Position numbers and translations under genes: made by a program. Positions 37,266-44,710 of a stretch of 61,034 nucleotides of DNA are shown here, one piece after another (positions within the stretch are counted from its first letter, which is position 1; each line of letters opens with the position of its first letter). The stretch comes from CSSED10-109M sp964349455. GTDB taxonomy: Bacteria > Bacillota_I > Bacilli_A > RF39 > UBA660. The stretch spans positions 1 to 61,034 of the forward strand of contig CAYGGG010000002.1 in the NCBI GenBank assembly GCA_964349455.1, in the 5' to 3' direction. The notes under the pieces are model-generated. The model was not told where the DNA came from. It ran no database searches and was given only the letters and a program-made list of their open reading frames with translations.

Positions 37266-38047
37266 TGGAATTTGTTATTATAGCAATAATTTTTGTTTAT
37301 ATTTTAGAAGTAAATAATCGTGTTAGTACAAGGAAATTTGTTAAAGAGGCAGAACCATATTTCCGGTTTATGATGGAAGATGATTATAAATTTTTACTGA
37401 CGGTTCGTTATGGGAATGATGTTATTGTTGATGACTTGTACGGAACAAGAGTTCGTAATGGGATAATAACAACCATTGCGCTGGCTTTTATTTTTGTATC
37501 GAGATTAGATTTATTGTATATTGCAATTTGTTTAGTTGCAGGATTCGTGATATTTAAACAACCTTATATGAAATTACAAAAATACTATCAAAAAAATCTT
37601 CATTCTATCAATTTAATGCTTCCTTATTATTTAAAAAGTTTAGAAATATTGATCCAGCATTATACGGTTCCAGTGGCATTATCAAAATCAATTTTAACAG
37701 CACCTGATATTTTTAAATCTGGTTTAGAGAAATTGGTTCATAAAATTGAAGCTGGTGATTCAACGGTTGACCCATATATGGATTTTGCTAAAGAATATCC
37801 TGTTCGTGATTCAATGCGAATGATGCGACTTTTATATCGTTTGGGGCTTGGTTCTCAAGAGAATAAGCATCAACAATTAATGATGTTTTCGCGAACTGTT
37901 TCGACATTACAAAATAAATCACGAGAGACTAAGTATAAAGATCGTTTGGAAATGATGGAAAAGAAAACAATGTTGATGTTGGGGTGTACCGGTGGTGGCA
38001 TTATGATGATAATGTTAATGGCAATTATGATGATGATGGAGTTATAG
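37265..38047 (+). CDS. TadC-like inner membrane platform protein
   Basis: A 260-aa T2SSF-like protein, partner of the preceding TadB. Membrane segments are at the N-terminus, near 65-100 (IITTIALAFIFVSRLDLLYIAICLVAGF as two short helices) and at the C-terminus, a Met-rich helix (MLGCTGGGIMMIMLMAIMMMME). It begins within the stop region of the TadB gene, so translation is coupled. The next gene, the major pilin, has its own promoter. Confidence 0.8.
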   Translation: MEFVIIAIIFVYILEVNNRVSTRKFVKEAEPYFRFMMEDDYKFLLTVRYGNDVIVDDLYGTRVRNGIITTIALAFIFVSRLDLLYIAICLVAGFVIFKQPYMKLQKYYQKNLHSINLMLPYYLKSLEILIQHYTVPVALSKSILTAPDIFKSGLEKLVHKIEAGDSTVDPYMDFAKEYPVRDSMRMMRLLYRLGLGSQENKHQQLMMFSRTVSTLQNKSRETKYKDRLEMMEKKTMLMLGCTGGGIMMIMLMAIMMMMEL

Positions 38048-38048
38048 A

Positions 38049-38077
38049 TTGAATTTTAAATTTGCCTATGTTATAAT
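38049..38077 (+). promoter_or_regulatory. Strong promoter of the major pilin gene
   Basis: TTGAAT (38049-38054), a 17-bp spacer and TATAAT (38072-38077) preceded by TGT make a near-consensus extended promoter immediately after the TadC stop. AAAGGTGG follows as the ribosome binding site. A dedicated strong promoter fits high pilin demand. Confidence 0.8.
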
Positions 38078-38099
38078 TCTATAGAAAGGTGGTGAGATA

Positions 38100-38270
38100 G
38101 TGAAAGAAGCAGCAGGAGAAGCGAACTTAACAGTTGTAGCTATTATTTTAATTGGGGTGATTGCAGCAGTTGTTACACCGCTAATTACAAGAATGATGAA
38201 TACAACGAGAGAAAGAGGCGAATGCATGGATACTGGTGGTGTCTGGGTAAATGGCCGATGTCAGCGATAA
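38100..38270 (+). CDS. Flp-like major pilin (small gene)
   Basis: A 56-aa protein starting at GTG 38100 behind AAAGGTGG. Its N-terminus KEAAGEANLTVVAIILIG has a short polar leader, a Gly-Glu junction and one long hydrophobic helix (TVVAIILIGVIAAVVTPLI). A small C-terminal domain with two Cys (GECMDTGGVWVNGRC) follows. This is the size and layout of Flp pilins, whose leader is removed by a TadV-type prepilin peptidase. The two Cys probably form a loop. It lies between tadC and the minor pilin genes and has its own near-consensus promoter. No prepilin peptidase gene is present in the window. Confidence 0.75.
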   Translation: MKEAAGEANLTVVAIILIGVIAAVVTPLITRMMNTTRERGECMDTGGVWVNGRCQR

Positions 38271-38303
38271 GATAACAATTAAAGAATAAATAGGAGGTGT
38301 TTG

Positions 38304-38771
38304 ATGCGCGAAGGTATTGGTAGTATTCAAATGTACAATATCATTATCTTGTTTTTCTTGATCGTGGTAGCATTTTTATTTGCAACAATTAGCTATCAAC
38401 GAGCGTTTAAAGTAAACACTTTAATTACAAGTAGTATTGAAAGATATGAAGGGTATAATGGACTTGCAATTCCAGTTATTGAACGAGATTTAAATACAAT
38501 TGCTTATCAGAGATTACGAGGGGGCGTGACACCAAATTGTCCAGCAAAAGATCCTTTGGTATTAGTGTCAGGTTCTAATTTATCTCATAAGTATTGTGTT
38601 TATGAAGGGGCTTTAGAAACAGTTACTTTTTCGGACGGCTTACAGGTTTCTTTTAGACAATATACAATTGTAACGTACGTTACATTTGACCTGCCCTTAA
38701 TAACTGATTTAATTGAAATTCCTGTCATTTCAAAAACAAATCGAATTGTCTGTTTTGAGGGCGGCTGTTAA
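38304..38771 (+). CDS. Pilin-like protein 2
   Basis: A 155-aa pseudopilin-like protein. MREGIGSIQ is followed by a hydrophobic helix (MYNIIILFFLIVVAFLFATI) and a globular extracytoplasmic domain with four Cys (TPNCPAK, HKYCVYE and the terminal RIVCFEGGC). ATG 38304 follows AGGAGG; the TTG three bases earlier is not needed. It is similar in design to the next gene, so the pair probably forms minor pilins that prime or cap the pilus. Confidence 0.65.
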   Translation: MREGIGSIQMYNIIILFFLIVVAFLFATISYQRAFKVNTLITSSIERYEGYNGLAIPVIERDLNTIAYQRLRGGVTPNCPAKDPLVLVSGSNLSHKYCVYEGALETVTFSDGLQVSFRQYTIVTYVTFDLPLITDLIEIPVISKTNRIVCFEGGC

Positions 38772-38773
38772 TT

Positions 38774-39229
38774 ATGAAAGAGTCAATTGGCAACACGATG
38801 GTTTTTACTTGGGTTATCATTTTTCTTTTTTTAATAATGCTTTTAATTATGGGGTCTTTAATGTACTCAAGAGCATTTAAAAATAGAAATGAAATAATAA
38901 CAATTATTGAAAAACATCGTGGATTTAATCTTCAGGCTAGAAATGAAATTGATGAGTTTTTAAGAATGGTTGGATATCGTCAAGCAAAAGATTTTCATAA
39001 TCGAGATGTTAATAATAGTTGTCAACCACCAAGTGGTTGGTCTAACGAGCCAGTACAAAGTGTATATTTGTATTGTGTTTATCGAAATAATAACGCCGAT
39101 TTATATCAGGTTGTTATTTTCTTGTATTTGGATATCCCGATTGTTGGTGAATTTATTTCTTTTCCAGTTCGTGGTGAAACAAGGGTATTTGTTAATTGGC
39201 GAAGCCAAAGTCTTGAGGTGATTAGATGA
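38774..39229 (+). CDS. Pilin-like protein 3
   Basis: A 151-aa protein with MKESIGNTM, a hydrophobic helix (FTWVIIFLFLIMLLIMGSLMY), and an extracytoplasmic domain. It shares blocks with the preceding protein, such as the strand near YLYCVYR and the hydrophobic turn DIPIVGEFISFPV compared with DLPLITDLIEIPV. It is therefore a tandem paralogue. It starts 2 bases after its neighbour and overlaps the TadZ-like gene by 4 bases. Confidence 0.65.
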   Translation: MKESIGNTMVFTWVIIFLFLIMLLIMGSLMYSRAFKNRNEIITIIEKHRGFNLQARNEIDEFLRMVGYRQAKDFHNRDVNNSCQPPSGWSNEPVQSVYLYCVYRNNNADLYQVVIFLYLDIPIVGEFISFPVRGETRVFVNWRSQSLEVIR

Positions 39230-40239
39230 ATGTTATTATAACTAATAAAAATCAAAGTAGTATTCAAACTTTAAATATGGAAATAATTAAAGAAATGAAC
39301 GGTGAATTTTCAGCTGATGAAATTGTTGCTGCGTTTAAGAACTTTTTTTATCAAAGAATGATTTTAGATATTACGGCGTTAAAAGATTTTAAAGAATTAA
39401 GTAATTTGCAAAAATTATCAATTTCATTAGATATGGATAAGTTAATTTTATTTTTAGGAAATGTTGAAATTGGTTCTTCAAATGAATTTTTATCGAGTTT
39501 AATATCAATGGGAATATATAATTTTACCAAAAATGTTGATGGAATTATGTATTTGTATAATAATCCAAATTCATATCGCGATGTGGCACATTTTCATAAT
39601 TTGGATATTTTTAAAGAAGAAGTCCCAACAGCAACTCATTCAACAAAAACTTTAAAAGAATATGGGACACAAATTATTGGTATTGAAAATGTTACGGTTA
39701 ACTCCGGTGCAACGACATTAACATATTTGATGAAAAGGCAATTAGAAAGTAATTATTCAGTGATTGCGATTGAAATGAATAAAAGAGATTTCAGCTATTT
39801 CAATAATGAAAAAGAGATGTATTCATCGACTGATGATCATTTTTTAGGGTTATTAAGTAAGCATGCTGATAAAGATGTTATTTTAATTGATTTGAACGGA
39901 AGTAAGGTTGCAAAAGAACGATGTAATGATGTAATTTACTTGATTGAGCCATCAATTATTAAATTAAATAAGTTAATGGTTTTATATCGTTCGAAATTGC
40001 AAGATATTAGTAAGAAAAAAATTATTTTAAATCAAAGTATGTTAACTTCGAAAGATGTTTTAGATTTTGAATATGAGGCAAGATCAAAGGTGTTTTTTAA
40101 TATGCCACCACTTGACGAGCGGCAAAAAAACATTTTGGTTTTGAATATGTTTTTAAAAAAATTAGGATTTGATCGTCAATATACCGAAAATAGTGATAAA
40201 AAGAGTAAAATCCTTGGTATTTTTAATATTAATAATTGA
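39226..40239 (+). CDS. TadZ/CpaE-like protein with degenerate P-loop
   Basis: A 337-aa soluble protein. The position inside a Tad cluster and the two-part layout match TadZ/CpaE: an N-terminal alpha/beta domain of about 130 residues, then a MinD-like fold (IIGIENVTVNSGATTLTYLM, VIAIEMNKRDF, VILIDLNG and VFFNMPPLDER). TadZ localises the pilus machine. The P-loop region reads NSGATTL (159-165) with no Lys, so ATP binding may be lost. The overall similarity is modest, so TadZ is a contextual assignment. Confidence 0.6.
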   Translation: MNVIITNKNQSSIQTLNMEIIKEMNGEFSADEIVAAFKNFFYQRMILDITALKDFKELSNLQKLSISLDMDKLILFLGNVEIGSSNEFLSSLISMGIYNFTKNVDGIMYLYNNPNSYRDVAHFHNLDIFKEEVPTATHSTKTLKEYGTQIIGIENVTVNSGATTLTYLMKRQLESNYSVIAIEMNKRDFSYFNNEKEMYSSTDDHFLGLLSKHADKDVILIDLNGSKVAKERCNDVIYLIEPSIIKLNKLMVLYRSKLQDISKKKIILNQSMLTSKDVLDFEYEARSKVFFNMPPLDERQKNILVLNMFLKKLGFDRQYTENSDKKSKILGIFNINN

Positions 40240-40282
40240 CATACATAGTATTGTATGATAAAGTAAATCTAAGGAGGAGATT

Positions 40283-40603
40283 ATGGAATTATACGTTTTA
40301 GCCACGGGACCATGCATGGGCATGCCAACTGTTTTGATTGATTTGTTAGGAATAGTTATTCAGGTGATAAAAATTGTTATTCCGATTGTTTTAGTTCTTT
40401 TCGGAATGCTTGATTTAGGGAAGGCTGTTTTTGAACAAAAAGAAGAAGATATAACAAAAGCTCAAAAAATGTTTGTTAAAAGACTAGTAGCAGCTATTTT
40501 GGTATTTTTAGTAGTTGTAATTGTTCAATTTGTAATCGGCGTTATTGCGAATGCAACAGGCGATTCAGAAGTGATTACATGCTTTGATCATATTTTTAAT
40601 TAA
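40283..40603 (+). CDS. VirB2/TrbC-like two-helix membrane protein
   Basis: A 106-aa protein with two membrane helices (LGIVIQVIKIVIPIVLVLFGML and RLVAAILVFLVVVIVQFVIGVI) separated by a short charged loop (DLGKAVFEQKEEDITKAQKMFVKR). This is the architecture of VirB2/TrbC-type T4SS pilins and of pilin-like proteins in low-GC ICEs. A related module forms the C-terminus of the next protein (40700). AAGGAGG lies before ATG 40283. A terminator overlaps its stop codon. Confidence 0.6.
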   Translation: MELYVLATGPCMGMPTVLIDLLGIVIQVIKIVIPIVLVLFGMLDLGKAVFEQKEEDITKAQKMFVKRLVAAILVFLVVVIVQFVIGVIANATGDSEVITCFDHIFN

Positions 40604-40626
40604 GAAACTTTGGTTTCTTTTTTTTT
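40602..40626 (+). terminator. Terminator after the VirB2-like gene
   Basis: AAGAAAC (40602-40608), a TTTG loop and GTTTCTT (40613-40619) run into nine or more T residues. It divides the pilus half from the T4SS half of the locus. Confidence 0.8.
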
Positions 40627-40667
40627 GTAATAATATATTATTTTCTATTTATTATTTAGAAATACTA

Positions 40668-40676
40668 TGATATAAT
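40668..40676 (+). promoter_or_regulatory. Extended -10 promoter of the T4SS half
   Basis: TGATATAAT lies about 24 bases before ATG 40700. With the preceding terminator it indicates a separate transcript for 40700-52980. Confidence 0.6.
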
Positions 40677-40699
40677 AAATATATGTTAGAGGTGAATAT

Positions 40700-41818
40700 A
40701 TGAAATTAAAACGTCATTTTTTAGTTTTTTGTTTAATTGTAATTTCTTTTTTTATTTTTAATCCAATTGAGGTAAATGCTGAGATAAATGGCTGTGTTTA
40801 TGAAGTTAAGGGTAGCGGGAGTGAAAAATTAATTATTAATGCAAGTAAATCCGTTTTTAAACTATCTGCTGACGGAAAACTCGAGGAAAAATCTTTAGGG
40901 ACGGTTAATATTGCCGGTACCGAAAAGGCAGATGGGAATTTTGCAGCACCATTTAAAAGTTGTCCAGGTAACTTATATAAATATGAATTAGGAGCTAGTG
41001 GTGGCGCAAGAGGCGATGCAAAATCGGTGTATTCTGTTTCATTATGTGAAATAGAAACAGTAAATGATATTAATGATGATTTTAGAAAAAGATGTGATTT
41101 TCTTTTTGATTATATATACATTAAACCTGTGATAGGTGGTACAGAAAAAGAGGAAATGACACTTCGCGAATCAATTGAAGAATATGGTGAAATGGCAGGA
41201 GCACTTTTTAAATATGATTCTCTAAAAAAACAATATCAAATAAAAGATTTGTATAAGGCAATTTCAATTACTGAAGCACAAGAAGATGCTGCTAAGGAAA
41301 ATATGGAGGCAGCGGCGACAGCTTTTGCAAGTTGTGTGAAAAAGAACCATCCTTATGTGAGTAATTGTAATGAAAATGAGTATGATGAGTATGTAAGTTG
41401 TGTTATGGCAGCGGTTGAAGCAAAAGGGGATGAATTTAAATGTAGTGCTGAAAAAAATCAATACGAGGAAGCTTCAAAAGAACTTACTACTGCTCGAGAA
41501 TTGAAATTAATTGAGTGGAATTTAAAGGAATTATCATGCGAGGAAATATTGGGGACAGATTTAATTGAGTTTTTAAAGAGGCTTTTCTTTTATATAATGA
41601 TTATTGGGATTGGTATTACTGTTGTAATGACAATGTTAGATTATGGAAAAGCAATTGCTAGTTCCGATGAAGAAATTTATAAAAAAGCGAATAAGAAAAT
41701 GGGGCGAAGAATAATAATATTGATTATTCTAATACTATTGCCAGTGTTAATTGAATATATTCTTATAATATTTGGTGGGGCAATAGGAATTACAAATGCT
41801 CATCCTTTCTGCGAGTAG
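40700..41818 (+). CDS. Secreted domain fused to a VirB2-like two-helix module
   Basis: A 372-aa protein with a signal peptide (LKRHFLVFCLIVISFFIF...VNA) and an extracytoplasmic region of about 250 residues with roughly ten Cys and a coiled-coil-like segment. Two C-terminal helices (FYIMIIGIGITVVMTMLDYGKAI and RRIIILIILILLPVLIEYILII) follow. The helix-loop-helix part, with MLDYGKA and a charged loop, matches MLDLGKA of the 40283 protein. It therefore looks like a VirB2-type subunit carrying a large exposed domain. GAGGTGA precedes ATG 40700. It overlaps no neighbour and lies 8 bases before the VirB6-like gene. Confidence 0.65.
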   Translation: MKLKRHFLVFCLIVISFFIFNPIEVNAEINGCVYEVKGSGSEKLIINASKSVFKLSADGKLEEKSLGTVNIAGTEKADGNFAAPFKSCPGNLYKYELGASGGARGDAKSVYSVSLCEIETVNDINDDFRKRCDFLFDYIYIKPVIGGTEKEEMTLRESIEEYGEMAGALFKYDSLKKQYQIKDLYKAISITEAQEDAAKENMEAAATAFASCVKKNHPYVSNCNENEYDEYVSCVMAAVEAKGDEFKCSAEKNQYEEASKELTTARELKLIEWNLKELSCEEILGTDLIEFLKRLFFYIMIIGIGITVVMTMLDYGKAIASSDEEIYKKANKKMGRRIIILIILILLPVLIEYILIIFGGAIGITNAHPFCE

Positions 41819-41826
41819 GTGAAGAA

Positions 41827-43845
41827 ATGATAGTTGGTTTAGTTAATAGTTTTATGAGTATCTCTTCGGGAATTTGGGGTTTTGTATTAGAAACTACGGC
41901 AACAGGGGAAACAACTGGCCAGGCTAATATTTTTTTGTCAATGCTACGAATATTTTTTGCAGCTGTTGACCGAATAATCATTAGTCTTATTAATCAGGTT
42001 TTTGATTTGTTAATGGCAATTGCCGATACTAATATTTTTGGAGACGAAATAATTAGATTGGTTGGGACAAGGATATATGCTTTAGTAGCAATTTTTATGT
42101 TGTTTAAAATTGCGATTACGATGATTAAATATTTAGCGGAACCTGATTCGTTTGACGATCAAAAATCAGGCTTCGGGAAATTAATTTCTAAGGTAATGAT
42201 TGCGTTGTTTATGCTTGCTTTTGTACCAACTATTTTTGATTGGGCGTTTGATATACAAACCTTTGTTATAAAAAATAAGACTTTGGAAAGAATTGTTTTT
42301 GGAACAACTGATACTTTGGGTTCAAATCAATCAAGATCGCTTTCTTTTTCTTTATTTAGTGCTTTTTTTGTCCCTGATCCAAGAGTAGTCGGTTCTGATT
42401 GTGATGGAGCATACTTTGCAAATTCTATTCCAGAATCATGTCTCAGCGCAATAGAGGCAGCGAATGAAGCAGAAGGTGCTTCAGTGAACCAAAATTTCAG
42501 AGTCGCTTATGAAGATAGTGATGCGGAAATATTATTATCCCCGGTACTGATTGATGCAAAAAATGAAACAAATGACTATATATTTCGGTATGATTGGCTG
42601 ATCTCCACAATTGTTGGAGGAATTGCCTTGTTAATATTGGTATCATTTTGTTTTGATATAGCAATTCGTTCTGTTAAACTAGGTTTTTTGCAATTAATTG
42701 CACCAATTCCAATTTTATCCTCAATAGATCCAAGCAGTGAAATTTTTAAAAAATGGTATGAGAGTTGTTTTAAAACATATTTGGATTTATTTATTAGGTT
42801 GATTGCAGTATTTTTTGCTGTTTTTGTAATTGCAGTTGTAAAATCAGGAATTAATTCGGAAGGAATTAAAACATATTCTGGGAATGATAGCGTGGATAAC
42901 TCATTAGTGATGATTGCAATAATATTAGGGTCATTACTTTTTGCAAAAGAACTACCAAAATTAATTTCAGATATAACAGGGCTAAAATTGGATGGTGGCG
43001 GATTCTCTTTAAATCCACTAGATCGATTAAAGCAAGTACCAATTGCAGGAACAGTGGCAGCTGGTGCAATTGGTGGGGCTGGTGGTGCACTTGGAGGTTT
43101 TGTTGGAGGCAGAGAATCGGGGATGGGCCTTTGGAAAGGAGTCCACGGTTTAACGGGCGGAATTGGTGCGGGAATTAGTGCTGTACCAATGAAAGGCACA
43201 AAAGAGGGCGAAAAAGCACAATCTGTGTTTGGTGCTGCAAGAGGAAAGGCTTATAAGGATGCTACTGGTAATGAAATGGCAATATTAAGTAGTGAAAAAA
43301 TGATGGCTGGTTTATTTCCTGAATATACTAAAGGGGTAGTGGATAAGAGAACTGAGAAGCCAAAACAGATGTTAAAACAGATAAAACAGGATCAAGCTTT
43401 TATCGAAAATGAATTGGCCGTAAAAAAAGATGATTACATTGAATATAGTAAAACAGCGCCAGCTGCAACAGCGCCAGCCAGTGAGCGAGAAGCATGGGAA
43501 ACAGGTAGACAAGATCGTGCTAAAGTAATTGCTGATTTGCAAAAACGGTCTGGATTCTTGGAAAAACAAGCAAAACCGTTTGAAAATCAAATAGAGCAAG
43601 TTAAAAAAGCGATGAAAGTGGATGAATCAACAACAAAAACAATGGCTCAAGCTGAGATTGAAGCAAATAAGCAAAGAGAAAAATTAAAGACAGATTATAA
43701 TTATAAGCCACCAGAACCAGATGATACGAGTACACCACCGAGCACACCGCCAGTAGCACCACCGAGTACACCACCGAGTACACCACCTCCAGGTGGTGGT
43801 TCGGATGATACCGATGATACATTGGGGCGTGGAACATATTTTTAA
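41827..43845 (+). CDS. VirB6/TrbL-like channel protein with Pro-rich tail
   Basis: A 672-aa polytopic protein. About eight membrane segments lie within residues 1-400, including IIISLINQVFDLLMAIA, IYALVAIFMLFKIAITMI, WLISTIVGGIALLILVSF and LFIRLIAVFFAVFVIAVV. A Gly-rich stretch (GTVAAGAIGGAGGALGGFVGG), a charged coiled coil and a Pro/Thr/Ser-rich C-terminus follow. This is the architecture of VirB6/TrbL-type T4SS channel proteins of Gram-positive systems. VirB6 forms part of the inner-membrane pore. The Pro-rich tail may contact VirB4 or wall components. Confidence 0.75.
   Translation: MIVGLVNSFMSISSGIWGFVLETTATGETTGQANIFLSMLRIFFAAVDRIIISLINQVFDLLMAIADTNIFGDEIIRLVGTRIYALVAIFMLFKIAITMIKYLAEPDSFDDQKSGFGKLISKVMIALFMLAFVPTIFDWAFDIQTFVIKNKTLERIVFGTTDTLGSNQSRSLSFSLFSAFFVPDPRVVGSDCDGAYFANSIPESCLSAIEAANEAEGASVNQNFRVAYEDSDAEILLSPVLIDAKNETNDYIFRYDWLISTIVGGIALLILVSFCFDIAIRSVKLGFLQLIAPIPILSSIDPSSEIFKKWYESCFKTYLDLFIRLIAVFFAVFVIAVVKSGINSEGIKTYSGNDSVDNSLVMIAIILGSLLFAKELPKLISDITGLKLDGGGFSLNPLDRLKQVPIAGTVAAGAIGGAGGALGGFVGGRESGMGLWKGVHGLTGGIGAGISAVPMKGTKEGEKAQSVFGAARGKAYKDATGNEMAILSSEKMMAGLFPEYTKGVVDKRTEKPKQMLKQIKQDQAFIENELAVKKDDYIEYSKTAPAATAPASEREAWETGRQDRAKVIADLQKRSGFLEKQAKPFENQIEQVKKAMKVDESTTKTMAQAEIEANKQREKLKTDYNYKPPEPDDTSTPPSTPPVAPPSTPPSTPPPGGGSDDTDDTLGRGTYF
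43729..43791 (+). repeat. Pro-rich codon repeat in the VirB6-like tail
   Basis: Repeats of the unit TCCACCGAG-like ACACCACCGAG encode Thr-Pro-Pro-Ser units (TPPSTPP). The tandem nature makes length variation between strains likely. Confidence 0.6.
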
Positions 43846-43863
43846 AAAAAGGGGTGATTTAAA

Positions 43864-44181
43864 TTGAATGAAGGATTTTTAATTCCGGCAAATTCAAAAA
43901 AATCGATATTAATTTTTGGTTTATTTAAGACATTTGACTTGATCTTGTTTAGCATAGGATTAGGGTTAACATTTTTGTTGTTGATAACCGTTCCGATGCA
44001 AGATCTAACATGGTCGGTAATTGCAATAGCACCAGGAATGATTTGTGGTTTTCTGGTATTGCCATTACCTAATTACTATAATGTTCGAACATTTATTATG
44101 AGTGCATGGCGCTTTTATACAATAAGGCAGAAATTTATATGGAAAGGTTGGTGTGTAATTAATGAGCAAGGCAGAGAGTAG
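43864..44181 (+). CDS. PrgI/VirB3-like membrane protein
   Basis: A 105-aa protein with two membrane helices in the middle (LILFSIGLGLTFLLLI and VIAIAPGMICGFLVLPLP) and a basic C-terminus (RFYTIRQKFIWKG). PrgI-family proteins occupy the position between the VirB6 and VirB4 genes in Gram-positive T4SS, as here, and are VirB3 counterparts. The start is TTG 43864 behind GGGGTGATT. It overlaps the next gene by 20 bases. Confidence 0.7.
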   Translation: MNEGFLIPANSKKSILIFGLFKTFDLILFSIGLGLTFLLLITVPMQDLTWSVIAIAPGMICGFLVLPLPNYYNVRTFIMSAWRFYTIRQKFIWKGWCVINEQGRE

Positions 44182-44710
44182 AAGTAAGTATACAAATGAT
44201 TTAATTCCAGTTAAAAATATTACAAATGGAATGATTTATTTGGACAATGGTGAAAAAGTTGCTGGGGTTAAGATAATGCCCAGAAATATTTTCATTTTGG
44301 ATCAAGATTCGCAATATGGAATAATTGTTAATCTAAAAAATGTTTATAATTTAATTGATTATGAATTTTGGGTGATAGTTGCTGATCGTCCGGTAGATAT
44401 TAATGTATATCTATCACAATTGCAATTATTATATAATAATACAAGTGACCCAGTTAAGCGAAAATTAATTGGTGAGGATATTAGTAAGGGGAATTTTTTT
44501 ATGAGTAGTGATGTGGTTGATACTGAATATTTCTTGTTGTTTAAAGAAAGGGACGATGAATTAATTCAAAAAAGAATTAGAACATTAATTACTAGTTTGG
44601 CAAATGCAGGTTTAACTTCATATCAAACAACCAACGATGATTTAAGAATGGTTTTGGATAATTTCTTAAATGCAGGGAGTACGACAGGATTTGGGACGGT
44701 GATTGCATAA
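44162..44710 (+). CDS. VirB4 N-terminal domain, separate gene
   Basis: A 182-aa soluble protein (DLIPVKNITNGMIYLDNGEKVAGVKIMPRN...) matching the N-terminal domain of VirB4/TrbE ATPases, a region that contacts VirB3/PrgI. The ATPase half is the next gene; the two frames differ, and the stop and start share one base (TAATG). Together they total 776 aa, close to a normal VirB4. Fission with translational coupling is more likely than a sequencing error, since the first frame ends cleanly. Confidence 0.7.
   Translation: MSKAESRSKYTNDLIPVKNITNGMIYLDNGEKVAGVKIMPRNIFILDQDSQYGIIVNLKNVYNLIDYEFWVIVADRPVDINVYLSQLQLLYNNTSDPVKRKLIGEDISKGNFFMSSDVVDTEYFLLFKERDDELIQKRIRTLITSLANAGLTSYQTTNDDLRMVLDNFLNAGSTTGFGTVIA

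Noticed and set aside
40236..40264. Canonical promoter before the VirB2-like gene (TTGACA near 40236)
   Set aside because: The best -10 (TATGAT at 40254) is only 12 bp away and the 17-bp option (TAAAGT) is weak, so it is not called.
42576..43199. 207-codon minus-strand frame opposite the VirB6-like gene
   Set aside because: It lies antisense within a well-supported membrane protein, is Pro/Ile-rich because it mirrors Gly-rich codons, and has no ribosome binding site.
43729..43791. CRISPR-like short repeats
   Set aside because: The units are contiguous codons for a Pro-rich tail with no spacers.
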